DNA of 64,000 nt, taken from positions 3,968,001 to 4,032,000 of the forward strand of contig OX637297.1 of the NCBI GenBank assembly GCA_951799445.1. The letters are read 5' to 3'. This DNA is from Pseudisothecium myosuroides. Its lineage: Eukaryota; Streptophyta; Bryopsida; Hypnales; Lembophyllaceae. Positions 11,677-21,955 of this stretch are shown in pieces. Within the stretch, counting starts at the first letter, position 1, and each line of letters opens with the position of its first letter. The translations under genes were made by a program, and so were the position numbers. The notes below the pieces were generated by a model, which searched no databases, was not told the origin of the DNA, and saw only the letters and a program-made list of their open reading frames with translations.

Positions 11677-13119
11677 ATGGAATCCCAGAAGGAAAAACTC
11701 CAAACGCACTTCAAGATATTCGAGATACCAAAAGCGGACGCTGAAAAATATGGTGACCTCGACGTTCTTGGACAGTGCTGGGAGTGGAAGGAGCCTGACT
11801 AGGTGGAGTTTTGGACGACCATGCTTGTTCCTATGTCGACAGAGTTTAGTTTCATGACTAAATACAAAAGGTCCGAGGCAAACCTGCCGGTGTCACTGCA
11901 CGAGTCCATCAGAGAGGTTACGACGGGCCCAAATGGGATTGTTTTCGTGTGCTGCAAAACAATTGACCCGGATCAGAAAGAAGAATACCTCTTCTTGTAC
12001 GTTGTACACACCCGGAAGACTATATACTCCGTGTCCATATACTTCAGCAGCCTCACGAATTTGAGCTTCTAGGATCTGCAGAAGGACTTGGAGAAGAATA
12101 TAGCTGAGAAGAAATGGGTAGCAAAAGACGGCGGGCTGCTTATTTGGAAATCCTTGGCCTCGAAACTCAACGCCCTCATCAAGTCATTCGACTACATGAA
12201 AGTCAGCATGGACGAAAAACTGAAGAGAATGGCTCCAATATCCCTCACACGGGATTATAGCAGTCAAAGGGGAAGCCAAACTTCCCTCGTCTTGACTACT
12301 CCAGAGATAGGTCGAAGCCACACAAGGAAGAAATCCACTGACCACTTCTCTCGTGGTAACCCCGCCGAGGCCGCTCCACCAGTTGTTAAGGGTCGGAAGA
12401 AAAAAGCAGCCGTTGAGAGCGAGAAGTCAAATTTAGGGGAAACCAGCATGGCCTCTGAACTTCTGAACATTCCAGAGGACATTGGAGGCCACGTGAAAGA
12501 AATCAAGTATGAGGAGTCCTGCAAGTCCTACGATGACTATTGGAAGGAGTGCACAGATTCATATGTCGAGGGGATTGGGCTCCATTTACGAATCCCCTTG
12601 GAGCAGTTGGAGACGCCACCTAAAACATTGAACATCTGCGAGCTGGAGGAGGGTGGCATCAAGAAGTCACTTAATTATCTTCTAAACATGATAGACCCAG
12701 ACAAGAAGATGACCCTGTGCGTTATGCCATAGGACCAGACCAAGAAGCCGGAAAAGTTTGATGATGCGAAGGACTGCAAGTTCTGGATGGTCAATGGCCA
12801 GCATTGTGTGGAGGCAGCCAAGCAGATGCAGAAAATGGACCAAATTAAGGACACCAAGAAAGAGAAGTTTAAGGTTTGGGAGTGCTTTGTGGTTTGGAAT
12901 AAAGACCACAGGATCATCCGAAAAATTTCAGCATATTATAACCGGGTGAACCATTTCCAGAACTTCATGCCAATGTGGGCAACAAATATTATTGGGGCAC
13001 GCTACGTGTGGACACAAATGGGAAGCCCAACACCACCAAGGGAGGCAACTGAGCTAGGAAAACCTGTCAGGCCAACAAAACAAACATCCAAGGACGTGAA
13101 CAATGCCATTCTCTTTGCG
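11677..13119 (+). pseudogene. E1 exon 1: N-terminal region with DGQHR/ParB-like motif (decayed)
   Basis: The exon starts with ATG (MESQKEKLQTHFKIFEIP) directly after a CAG, and ends before a GTAAAA donor. At 481 codons it matches the 480-codon exon 1 of E2 along its whole length. Three in-frame TAG stops (11800, 12070, 12730) interrupt it, but no frameshift does. The best-conserved block is FWMVNGQHCVEAAKQM, resembling the DGQHR/ParB-like core. ECFVVWNKDHRIIRKISAYY then follows within about 25 residues. In prokaryotes such domains bind or cleave DNA and are often fused to DNA methyltransferases. Assignment is by motif only. Confidence 0.6.
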
Positions 13120-13915
13120 GTAAAATTTTAACTCGGCTCGAGTTGAATAGTTGATGTAGATTTTTATATTCTCGAGTAGATGCATGGATGAGTGTCTCAA
13201 TAAACTGGTCACAAAGATGTTTTCAGAAATTGTTAGTATTGGAAAGACTCTATGCCACAAATGGTCACATTTTTTCACAATTTTTTTGCCCAAAATACTT
13301 AACAACTTGATTATAGAGATATTTATGTAGTTGGTTTAAGGAATTTCAATTTTTAATAGGTGTATGGGACTTTTGAAGTGTAGTATATGGACTTGTCACA
13401 ACTGAACAAAAATTACATGTGGACTTTTTTGAGGATGTAGATATATTTGAATGTTTTCTAACTTTGTTATAAGTGCTCCAAAGGTTTTGCTTGAGTGAAA
13501 TGCTTTCTATATTACAAGAATTTCTCTTAATATAGAATTAGGGACTTTTTAGTAGAAAAAATGAAGGTTAAATTTTGAGGATTTTTTTTGATAAATAATA
13601 ATTATTATTGTTATTATTATTTTTTCTATTGTATTCAATTTTAGAAGATTAACGTGGGCCACCCTTTACTTTTCACTTTTTTCTATTTTATTTCCAATGT
13701 AGTAGCCATTAAAGGAAATAGCCTTCAATTTTAGTGACTTTTTGTGAGGTTCCGGGTGCCGCTTTTGAGACACTCATCCATGCATCTACCCTCTCGGGGT
13801 ACTCGTGATATTGTATACTTGTAGTTTATATTTCCTGTTCCTGCAGGCTTTATATCGATGCAAGCTAAAACACCTTTTAATCCAATACTAACTTGATCAT
13901 ATTGCATGTGATCAG
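13120..13915 (+). other. E1 intron 1
   Basis: AT-rich sequence between the donor at 13120 (GTAAAA) and the acceptor ending at 13915 (GATCAG). Joining at these sites keeps the frame and the alignment to E2 exons 1 and 2. Confidence 0.6.
13127..13148 (+). promoter_or_regulatory. E1 palindrome in intron 1
   Basis: TTTAACTCG, two bases, TCGAGTTGAA: a copy of the E1 palindrome just after the exon-1 donor. E2 intron 1 carries the E2-type palindrome at 44948. Confidence 0.65.
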
Positions 13916-14371
13916 GATTTCAATGAAGCTGTCAAGCTTTGGTTCTCCATGATTGACACGAAGAAGAACCAGAAGGATATGAACCAGAAAAAAGAGATGG
14001 ACGTCTACAACAAAATTAAGCTTATTACGGCTGCCCCAGATGTCTACGACCTGTGGGGTCAGGTCATCTCTAGTCATGCCCAAGGGGAGCTCATTAGTCC
14101 CGACTTCCTAACAAATTTCAAGCACACTAAGGCTTGGGATGCGGAGAAGGACGGAGTTATTACCTGAGAGTTTTTTAATTGGATGGAAAACTGCTCTGAG
14201 GCCGACCTCAAGCGATTGGCTTTGCATTTGCTAAATAGGACCAAGGATAGGACGCTGCCTTATCTGAAGGTCACCATGAAGTTAATGAAGAAGGTTATCC
14301 CTGAGACTTGTAATGCCAAGGAGTGGCTCGAGTGGTGTAAGCAGAAGACGGCTGTGAAGAGGCAGCTCCAT
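13916..14371 (+). pseudogene. E1 exon 2, left part (broken by insertion)
   Basis: The frame begins DFNEAVKLWFSMIDTKKNQK and aligns with E2 exon 2. The conserved MID lies exactly 33 bases into both exons. One TGA (14165) replaces a lysine of E2. The exon is split after AVKRQLH by the element at 14372-17846. The right part resumes at 17852 with HLKSDL, so removing the insertion and one TCCAT restores the alignment. Confidence 0.7.
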
Positions 14372-14602
14372 TGTCGCAATGTGAATTTTTGGTTTTTTGT
14401 AAGTTATCTAAATCTTGGAACGAAAACCGTGATCTGGGATCCGAAATTGAGCAAGAGATAACGGGAAACTGGAAATTAACTACGGAACGGAAGAGGTGAC
14501 AATCCGGATTTGATCTGAATCTAAACCGGATTAGAGTTGGAGCGGATCTGAGTTGGAACGGATTGGGTCAGGAACGGATTTGGTCATGATGACAGATCAG
14601 AC

Positions 14603-14610
14603 TATAAATA
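14603..14610 (+). promoter_or_regulatory. TATA box of copy B
   Basis: TATAAATA about 275 bases before the ATG at 14882, conserved in copy A. Confidence 0.6.
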
Positions 14611-14881
14611 GGCTGACCAATCCAGTTGCCACTCTTTTTCAAATTTCTTTTGCGAAAATCGCTCTCTAGCGCATACTTAGCTTCCCTCTCCAGCCATTTG
14701 CTCCCTTGTTCTGTGAGTTTGTGTGCGTGGGTGTGTGTAAGGGCGCGCAGCGCTTTAGTGTGTATTGCAGGTTAAGAGGTATTCCGGTTGAGATCGGAAG
14801 AGCGAAGGTGAGAAACGAGACGTGCGGCTAGGAGAGGGAAAGGTAGCCTCAGTCAGAATCCGGTTAGCACAGTTCGTGTCC

Positions 14882-15787
14882 ATGCCTCAGCTGTGCAAGA
14901 GTAGAGCAGGACCGTCCAGTTCCTCCGCAGTAGAAGTTAAACTCCGGAAGGTGTGTCCCATTATTCCAGCAGAAGAGAAGGAAAAGGACAACCTCATAGA
15001 GGACCTTGCCAAGATGGGTTGCGGAGGACTGATCGATAAACCCTGGGGGTTTAGGGAGGAACGGATGATTCGAGAGCTGTTGGGAAAACTCTCGAATCAG
15101 TTTGACAAGACCATCCGCGGGATTCCGGGCAGTTGGACGGAAGAAATGTGGAGGTCCGTGTACGATTTCCGGTTAGGAGGTCGAGGGATGGCCACCTCGA
15201 AGGAAGGTTACACCCGAGGGAAGTTCCGGACCACGGTGGACTCGAAGGATGGGCATGCGGTCGCGGATTGTTTGGACGACCGGCATCAAAACCTTCTACA
15301 GTTCCTGGTTCCGATCATCCACCCGGAGAAGCCGACGAGGGTGACAATCGCCATCGGGAACCTGATTTTCGGAGCCCTGAGCGGGGAACGGAAAGTGGAC
15401 TGGGCCCGGATCTTTTCCGATCTGGTCAGCCGTCTAGTTCCAAAGATCGGAGGAAGTAGGCCGACTCCGTTGAGTCCCTACATCTTCCATCTTTACAAGC
15501 ACAATCAACTCCTCACGGATACGGAGGAGAAGGAGTGGAAGACTCATGAGTCACTCCTGAAGTATGGGGAATCGGAATCGAAAGAAGAACAGGAGGAAGT
15601 ATCCGGTTCCGAGGAAGAAGAAGAAGAAGAGGAGCAACACCGGCCGCAGCACAAGCGGCAGAAAATGACGCCTCCTCACCGGAGAGGAACCCCAACCCCT
15701 CCGGGTGAGACCTCCAACCTTGGGAAGAAACCGGTTTTTGAAGAACCGGGTCCTTCCGGAGCGGATCCGACGGATCCGTTCAACTAG
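14882..15787 (+). CDS. Gag-like protein, first half (copy B)
   Basis: I chose ATG 14882 (MPQLCKSRAGPSSSS) because the same start is kept in copy A; the frame extends upstream to a GTG at 14822. The protein is about 301 residues. Central segments include GGRGMATSKEGYTRGKFR and VTIAIGNLIFGALSGERK followed by VDW. The C-terminal part is acidic (runs of Glu near 15616-15640) and then proline-rich. It ends at TAG 15785-15787. The next frame continues in phase and starts without an ATG for 24 bases. No enzyme motif is visible; a capsid-like role is inference. Confidence 0.65.
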   Translation: MPQLCKSRAGPSSSSAVEVKLRKVCPIIPAEEKEKDNLIEDLAKMGCGGLIDKPWGFREERMIRELLGKLSNQFDKTIRGIPGSWTEEMWRSVYDFRLGGRGMATSKEGYTRGKFRTTVDSKDGHAVADCLDDRHQNLLQFLVPIIHPEKPTRVTIAIGNLIFGALSGERKVDWARIFSDLVSRLVPKIGGSRPTPLSPYIFHLYKHNQLLTDTEEKEWKTHESLLKYGESESKEEQEEVSGSEEEEEEEEQHRPQHKRQKMTPPHRRGTPTPPGETSNLGKKPVFEEPGPSGADPTDPFN

Positions 15788-16645
15788 CTGATCAACATCC
15801 TGAGCGATGTGCGAGCAGACTGGACAGTGAAGAAGCTGATTCTGAACCAGATCAGCAAGCTGGTGGGAGCACCAGCAGATAGCAACCTTGCAGGAGTGGT
15901 TGCAGAATTCATCTCCAACCCGGATGAGATCCGAAAACAAGAAGCGGAGATACGACGACTCCAAGAGGAGAACGAGTCGTTGAAGACGGAATTGTTGCTC
16001 CTCAAGGAGGACATGGCTACCACACGGGAGATGGCGGAGGCTACCCGGAAAGTAGCCGAGGATGTGAAGGCCACTTTTGGGACAACCGGAGAGGCCGTCA
16101 CGAAGTCAAAGCTATTTGACGAGGGAGTCCTCAAGGAGAAGAAAATATCCGGAACTAGGTTGGTCCGGATTTTGACGGACTACTCCGAGAAGGTGGAATT
16201 GGTGATGATGGAAGCGCGAGAAGCTGCAAACCGGATGGAGGAGAGCAGCCGGAAGCTGAACGGAGTGACGTTGTCATGGTCGTTCCATCTGTCCGACCTT
16301 TCAATGCCCGGGTCTTTTCCGAACGTGGGCATTCAGACGGAAGGAAAGGAGGGAACTCCCCAGTCAAAGAAGAGTGGGAGGAAGCTCGCGCACACCATCA
16401 ACTTGGATTTGTCACCGGATCTCCCAGAACGTGAAACTGGGGAGCGGAACCGGAACCTGACGGACGTCTTCGAACAGCTTGGAGCGGAACCACCTAGAAG
16501 TCCCACACTGAACTCGGGGCAGGATCAAAGTATGGATCTAACCCCAGATCAGGGTGCGGATCAAGATCAGAGCGTGGACCAAGGCGAAGACCAAGTTATG
16601 GACGAAGGAACGGATCAAGAAGTAGATCCGGTTATGATAGGATAG
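15788..16645 (+). CDS. Coiled-coil second half of gag-like protein (copy B)
   Basis: This is the same frame as the preceding ORF, beginning LINILSDVRADWTVKKLI after the TAG. A strong coiled coil follows (IRRLQEENESLKTELLLLKE). The tail is Asp/Gln-rich with a repeated DQ-containing pattern and ends at TAG 16643-16645. An independent start could be the ATG at 16012, but the frame is conserved right up to the TAG, which suggests one protein of about 587 residues made by readthrough, or a recent nonsense mutation. Unlike element C, no RING finger is present. Confidence 0.55.
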   Translation: MINILSDVRADWTVKKLILNQISKLVGAPADSNLAGVVAEFISNPDEIRKQEAEIRRLQEENESLKTELLLLKEDMATTREMAEATRKVAEDVKATFGTTGEAVTKSKLFDEGVLKEKKISGTRLVRILTDYSEKVELVMMEAREAANRMEESSRKLNGVTLSWSFHLSDLSMPGSFPNVGIQTEGKEGTPQSKKSGRKLAHTINLDLSPDLPERETGERNRNLTDVFEQLGAEPPRSPTLNSGQDQSMDLTPDQGADQDQSVDQGEDQVMDEGTDQEVDPVMIG

Positions 16646-17846
16646 ATAGGATTTAGTTTTGTAAATATTTGTTAGTTAGGACCGGACCAGATTTGATCCG
16701 GTGTGTCTGGTCTGGATCGGATGTTTTCCGGTCTGGCCAGCTCGGCAGGGACCGAAAGTTCCGCGCGGACTTTCCGGGCCCCTTTTTGTTGACTTTTGAG
16801 TTTTAAAGTGTATAATAGTCAGTCTCTGCGAAGGAGACTGGGAGTCTTTTCCCTTGACTTTTTGTGTGTTTTCTATTGATTTCTTGTTGTACGTCTCTCC
16901 CGCGCGTGGCAGGGTTGTTTTGGTGAGAAGTTAGGAAAATGTATGCAGATTCTAGAGAGATTTCTCCCCTTAGTGCGTTTGTTTTGCTCTTATGTGCATG
17001 TGAGTGGGTATTCTAAGTGTTGGGAACGGATTTCAGTTCCTCAGCACCTCTACAGTTCTCGGTTCCGGGCGAGAAAACCGTTGTTAGGCTAGGCGGATAG
17101 GGAAGGAGTCCTTAGTCACGCTAGAATTCCTGGATAGGAAATCCGGTTGAGTGTCCGATCTCCCGTGAGGTCTCGCTGCCCTAGTTGGTAAACGGAAGGA
17201 CTTTAGTTGATGTTGGAACGGACGAGTTTGCTTGTAACCACCTGACTTTGCACGGAGGGAACTTGGCATCAAGGTCGTTGTAGTATGAGAAGATCGTACG
17301 GGGGGTCTTTGTGTGACCTGCAAACCGGATCGCTATCCCGGTGGCTGTGAGAGATCAAACCGGATCCGCGCTAGTGTAGGAAGTAATGGATTAGAGAAGT
17401 GGGTCTTCAGCCACTATAAGTCACGGAAGGAGTGGCGGGCCTGCCACTCTCAAAAGCAAGCGGCAAACCCTCTGATGGTGAAACAGAGGCAAAACTAAAC
17501 CGGAGTAGAGTGAGAGTACGTGTGAAAGGACCGGATCGGATCGGTCCAGAGAAGTTCCAGGATCAGAAATTGTAGGATCCTGGGTTGTGATAGGATTACA
17601 GGACCGAATAGCTTGATAGACCGGCAGAAATAGAGAGAGGTCTGGTCGTTGTTTTCGGTGTGTTGTTGTTTCTGGTTTTAGATCTAGGACCGGAAAGTAG
17701 AAATTGGATACTGGCTGAGCTTAAGTTGGGAATAGAGCTATACACTTCACAAAATCTCGTGGGTTCGATCTTTAGAGTCATTTTGTTATGCTTTAGAGTG
17801 GTTTTGGGGAGTATAACAGGGAGTTCACTTACTCTGTGCTGCGACA
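16646..17846 (+). other. Non-coding 3' part of copy B
   Basis: Composition is moderately GC-rich, with many CCGGAT/ATCCGG words. TATAATAG occurs near 16811. No coding frame of note and no internal copy of the left terminus were found. Confidence 0.5.
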
Positions 17847-17851
17847 TCCAT

Positions 17852-18739
17852 CACCTGAAGTCGGATCTCTGACTCTATGACAAGGAGGGTAACTACAAGA
17901 AGGAGTGGAAGAAGTTCAAAAGAGATTATAACGTTACGAATGCAACAAAGAACACTCTTGTCACTGCACCGGGGGAGCAGTTCTTTTCACTGTCCAAGAT
18001 GCCGTCCAACAAGTTCAAGAGTTTGGGAGAACTGTCTACGATAGCGAAGGAGTTCTTCAAAGTATTTTTGGAGAGCAAGGGTCGGTTCGTGAGGCCAAAG
18101 GCAAGGGCGTTCTTCAGACCCTATGAAATGGAGGATGATGTCCTTGGAGAGTGGGACACCAATGTGTGGAGCGAATCCAAGAAGTCCACAATGAAGTTGG
18201 CTGTCATGGACTTCAAGAACATCCCGGGGATTGATGACAAAGAGTTGAAGTCGGAAGCTGACGCATATTATGAGTCATTTCTCTCCGTCCTCGAGACATA
18301 TGTGGACCCTGCGGTCACTGACCCTGAGGTTTGGTTTTGGATCTGTGGTGAGAAGGAGGTAGAGGTAGACTTGCGCAATCACATAAGGGTCTCCTCGTTT
18401 GGAAAGTCCTATTCGGTGCACTATGCGGACTACATGCCTGCACCGTTTGAGCGGGTTGGAGACGTCCCCGAGAGAAGCAAAGGGGCCAGGGACCCTATTC
18501 AGTTGCTGTTCTTGGTGAAGAATGGGACGACGCCAAAGACCACAAGAATACCAAGGCGGTTTGTTGTTGCTCCAAAGTCCGGGCACAACATCCGCAGGCA
18601 AGGCTACGAGATTGACTACAGGTTGTACAACACGGAGCTTCGGATGGAGTTCTACTTGAAGGTGTTTGACCTGTTTGTTTCTCCGCGAGAGGAAGTTCTG
18701 TCTATTTTCGCAGGAGGGAAGATAACGTGTGCCGCCTGG
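17852..18739 (+). pseudogene. E1 exon 2, right part: methyltransferase-like domain
   Basis: The frame resumes after the insertion and aligns with E2 exon 2 to the donor TGG|GTATGT. Apart from one TGA at 17870 it is open. It contains VMDFKNIPG (where an N4/N6 DNA methyltransferase would have DPPY), then PEVWFWICGEKEVEVDLRNH, then ADYMPAPFERV. It ends with EEVLSIFAGGKITCAAW, close to the S-adenosylmethionine-binding motif (VLDxFAGxGT..AA). That order, catalytic-like segment first and AdoMet motif last, is that of the beta-type N4/N6 enzymes. The DPPY motif is missing, so catalysis is doubtful. Confidence 0.5.
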
Positions 18740-18764
18740 GTATGTTCTAGCCTGTCACCCTTGA

Positions 18765-18786
18765 TTTAACTCAATCCGAGATGAAC
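18765..18786 (+). promoter_or_regulatory. E1 palindrome in intron 2, 25 nt after donor
   Basis: TTTAACTCAATCCGAGATGAA is a degenerate E1 palindrome. It starts 25 bases after the exon-2 donor GT at 18740. The E2-type palindrome starts 25 bases after the equivalent E2 donor. Confidence 0.6.
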
Positions 18787-18808
18787 TTGAGCTGAGTGTA
18801 TTGTTAGG

Positions 18809-18830
18809 TTTTAACTCGCTTTGAGTTGAT
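18809..18830 (+). promoter_or_regulatory. Second E1 palindrome in intron 2
   Basis: TTTAACTCGCTTTGAGTTGA, within 50 bases of the previous one and just before the exon-3 acceptor region. Confidence 0.6.
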
Positions 18831-18862
18831 CTTCACTAACTTTTCCTTCTCTAGTGTTGCAG

Positions 18863-19855
18863 ATGAACTCCATCGATCACTACGTGATCGACGATAGTTA
18901 TAACAAAGATGATTTCCTTAACCTTTGCGTCAAGTCCAAGAACATGGACAGAGACGACTTCCTTGACTCTCACTACTTCCTGGACGAAGATGATTTCGAG
19001 CCGAGACAGGGTTGAGCGTCTTCGTCTTCTAGGAAAGGAAAGGAGCCCGTTGACATTGAGGAAGAAGATGTCGAGGAGGCCTCTCTTGTAGACACTACTG
19101 TGAACGTGTCCTCACAGGTACAAGAGCTAGGGAAGGAGGAGGAGGATGCAGCGGATGCAGTTGTGGAGCTGACACCAACAACTGGTCAAGGCTCGGCTGT
19201 GATTTTGGAGACTAGCGACATGCGGGGTTCATCTAGGTTCTGAACGTAGCGTGGACAAACCCCGGTATCCAACCGTCGGGCCACTCAGAAGAGAAAGGTG
19301 CCACCCGCTAGGAGAGATTCACTTGAGAAGCCTAATCAATGGGTGATTGACCTCGTGCAACAGCAAATGGAGGAGAATGCCAAGATGAGGGAGGAGCAGA
19401 GGGAAGAGAATAAGAGAGCTTGGTTGGACACTAAAGAAATGATGAATGACTTCCTGAAGATACTTCCCACCGTGGTGGCCACCACAATGCTCAGCATAAA
19501 ATTTGTGTTGGCGATTGAGCCTCCATCAGATTCTACCCCCTTGCAGATTAGCAGTCTGATAGTAAAAGATAGGAGCAAACAGGATCTGGGACAGTTTTAG
19601 GTAGGCAGACGGTACCGGATCGGGTGGTGGTTCAGCACTCTTTAGCTTTTGCTTCTAATAAAGCACAGTTGGTGCTTGTCAAAGGAGAAGGCCTAGGCAA
19701 GCACATGCAGGTCGATCCGTTTTTGACAGTGGTGGTGGATGCAGCGCCAGCACAGCCTGTTGCTCTCGACTCGCAGCGGGAGATTGATGACGCTCGTGAC
19801 TCGGAAGGAGTAGAGGCCGAGCAGTCACAGGACCCTGTGATTGGTAATCCTCCAG
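18863..19855 (+). pseudogene. E1 exon 3: acidic linker, decayed
   Basis: It starts after TTGCAG with MNSIDHYVIDDSYNKDDFLN, aligned to MNLLINYIIGDSDETK of E2. It holds TGA (19013, 19241) and TAG (19247, 19598), and a frame change near 19590, since the downstream coding frame (ending NPPG) is shifted by one. KMREEQREENKRAWLDTKE matches the E2 region that carries the TAG at 47014. It is a charged, low-complexity linker with no recognised domain. The donor is CCAG|GTTGAT. Confidence 0.55.
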
Positions 19856-19882
19856 GTTGATCCTAGTGACTCTCTGCCTCTA

Positions 19883-19905
19883 TTTCAACTCGATTTGAGT
19901 TGAAA
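19883..19905 (+). promoter_or_regulatory. E1 palindrome in intron 3
   Basis: TTTCAACTCGATTTGAGTTG followed by AAA, 28 bases after the exon-3 donor. An E2 counterpart in intron 3 is not evident. Confidence 0.6.
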
Positions 19906-20058
19906 ACTCCTTCCGTTCACTTGCTGTAGTTCGTGGTATACTTAGACAAGGGTAGTTTGAGTAGAACTCCAGTTTTGTATATTTGTGTATACTCCTCTGT
20001 TGGAGGTTTTTTCTAATATATTACTGTCTTACAGTTTTTTTCTACATTGAATTTGCAG

Positions 20059-20327
20059 ATCAAATAACTTGGACAGAATGCGTTCCAATTTTGTCAAACT
20101 CTGGTGTAATTGATGCTCCTCCGTTATGTCCTGAGCATGTCTGCACCGAGTCATTGTATTCACATGGTGAACCCTTTGTAGACGCACTTGAATCACATCC
20201 GTCAGTGTCCCTTGAAGAAAGTGCAGATGTTATTCTAGACGAAGCACTTCTAGAGTTGCACATCCCTGCCTCCGAATCATTGGTTAATGCAAGCAGTCCT
20301 TCCCCTAGGGGTGAGGAGGTGAATCCT
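20059..20327 (+). pseudogene. E1 exon 4
   Basis: Short exon between TTTGCAG and GTAAGT. It matches E2 exon 4 mainly in its last third (DEALLELHIP against DDVLMEVHIP). The phase agrees with exon 3 and with exon 5. The function is unknown. Confidence 0.55.
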
Positions 20328-20482
20328 GTAAGTGTTCCGTTGTTTTGTCCCTTGATTTTTGCCTTGATATGCTTTTTTCCTCTTGGGATTACAGGTACGC
20401 TTTTATTTTTATTTTCTTACGCAAAATGTGCTAGACAGTGCATCAGTTTAACTGTGCACATTTCGTTGTAATTCGTGGACAG

Positions 20483-21412
20483 GGTAGCAGTGAGGCCATC
20501 GTTCCAAGTGGTGAGGTGGAGGACCAAGTCCTCCCTTCATTCACGTCTGGGCAGGCAACAAAATGGCTCAATGTCGTCCTGGATCTGAATGGAATACTCT
20601 GCGTATGTGAAGATAAGAAGTATAATATCAGGGAGAGCAAATACACCAAACCCGAGGAAATTTATCCGGGTTTAGACACGTTCATTGTTGGGGTCAAGAA
20701 AGTCATAATTTGACCTCAGCGTCTAGCTGTTCTACGAGAGTTATCCAAGATTGTTAACCTCTCGGTCTGGAGCTCCATGAAGAGGTCTATAGTTAGGGAT
20801 GTATGTGGGTACTTGTTTAAAGGTTTAGACCCCCCCTTGCATGTCTTTGGACAAGAGCAATGCGACATCCTGAAGTGCAAGCTGAAAAATGGAAGGCCGG
20901 GCACCTACAAGGTGAAGGGAACAAGCAAGGACTTGTTCCTAAAACTGCTGGAGAGATTGTTCCAGATGAGTGATTCCGTATTCACGAGTAAAAATACACT
21001 TATAGTGGATGACAATCCTACAAAGCACGTGACAAATCACCCAAAGAATGTGATTCTCTTCGAGTCGTGGTCATACGGGGGGTACGGAGTGCTGGATGGG
21101 ATTCTCATTGACCACCTACTTCCTTATATTCAACGCTTGCATGCAGCTAGGCCTAGTGAATTGTACCCCTTCCAGAGAGACAATGTTTTTGGGCGTTTGC
21201 ACCTTTTTCACAAAGAGGATCAAACCGAGTTCAAAGAACTCAAGGAGGCAGTGGAGTATTCCAATAGTTTTTTCCTTCAGTGTAGTGTAGGGAATCCTAA
21301 TTACTCGTCTGCTTTTGAAGAATCCGAAGACCCCAGCATAGAGAGGTCAAAGTCGATGAATTTTGTCTCTTATACTATCACGTATCAGAGTCACGGTGAC
21401 TTGAACTCTTAG
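20483..21412 (+). pseudogene. E1 exon 5: DLNG-type HAD/FCP1-like phosphatase domain
   Basis: The exon opens GSSEAIVPSG and contains the plant HAD/NLI-interacting-factor signature: WLNVVLDLNGILCV (catalytic segment, DLN in place of DxD), LSVWSSM (motif II region) and LIVDDNPTKH (acidic metal-binding motif). Host relatives read K/V-R-P shortly before the VWSS region; here the Arg position is TGA (20711-20713), exactly codon 77 of the exon, as in E2. The rest of the frame is open to TAG 21410. Such enzymes dephosphorylate proteins such as the RNA polymerase II tail; substrate and activity here are unknown. Confidence 0.7.
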
Positions 21413-21585
21413 GAATCACCGTGTAATAGTCCATATGACCCCGTAACCTATTTGTTGTTTTGGAATTTGTTATTGTATTATATTTATATGAAATTTGTTT
21501 TTTCTTTTGTCCTTATGATCTTTTGTGTGTGGCTACGTCTGTATTTTGTACTGCTTCTAATGACTTCATTTCTTGTCGTGGACAG

Positions 21586-21849
21586 TTGATCGTATCGTAT
21601 CATGGATTGAAGCATGTCTTGTATTCAGAGCTAACTGCGCAATCAACAATGGATTTCTCCATGATGCCTGTCGACGACAGGGTTGTTGATAGTCCACCAA
21701 AGGAAAAAAAGCGAGCTCAGCCTTTGAGCTCGCCTTCTTCGCTCAAATGTTGTCCACTATCAAACTCTCCACGGGATTATTCAAGTGGGAATGTAGTGAA
21801 ACAAAGGAAGCTCTATGACAACGAAATGGCTATAAGGCCTGCCATTCAG
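21586..21849 (+). pseudogene. E1 exon 6: conserved MDFS/VVDSPP segment
   Basis: Open frame of 88 codons between GGACAG and a GTAACG donor. The block STMDFSMMPVDDRVVDSPP followed by KKRAQPLSSPSSLK matches E2 exon 6. It is proline/serine-rich and basic, possibly a nuclear-localisation or protein-binding tail. No family is known to me. Confidence 0.55.
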
Positions 21850-21955
21850 GTAACGGGCTGGATTCCTTGTAGTTGATAATCCACCCAATATTTGTTTTTG
21901 TGTGTTTTATGTTTTTCATTGTTTGTGTAAGGTTTGATTTCATTTGTGTTTTCAG

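Larger units (their letters stand above)
14372..17846 (+). mobile_element. Gag-like element copy B, complete insertion
   Basis: The insertion is 3475 bp long with termini TGTCGCA and TGCGACA, a perfect 7-bp inverted repeat. It is flanked by the direct repeat TCCAT (14367-14371 and 17847-17851). The TG..CA ends and 5-bp duplication are typical of LTR retrotransposon integration, yet I find no long terminal repeat: the first several hundred bases do not recur near the right end. It carries a TATA box, one gag-like frame broken by a single TAG, and about 1.2 kb of non-coding tail. No polymerase, protease or integrase is visible, so it is presumably non-autonomous. Copy A at the window start confirms the left boundary. 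Confidence 0.85.

Noticed and set aside
14372..17846. Paired LTRs in copy B
   Set aside because: I compared the first and last several hundred bases by eye and found only the 7-bp inverted ends in common.
20711..20713. Selenocysteine at the shared TGA
   Set aside because: Land plants lack the selenocysteine machinery, and the aligned residue of relatives is Arg.
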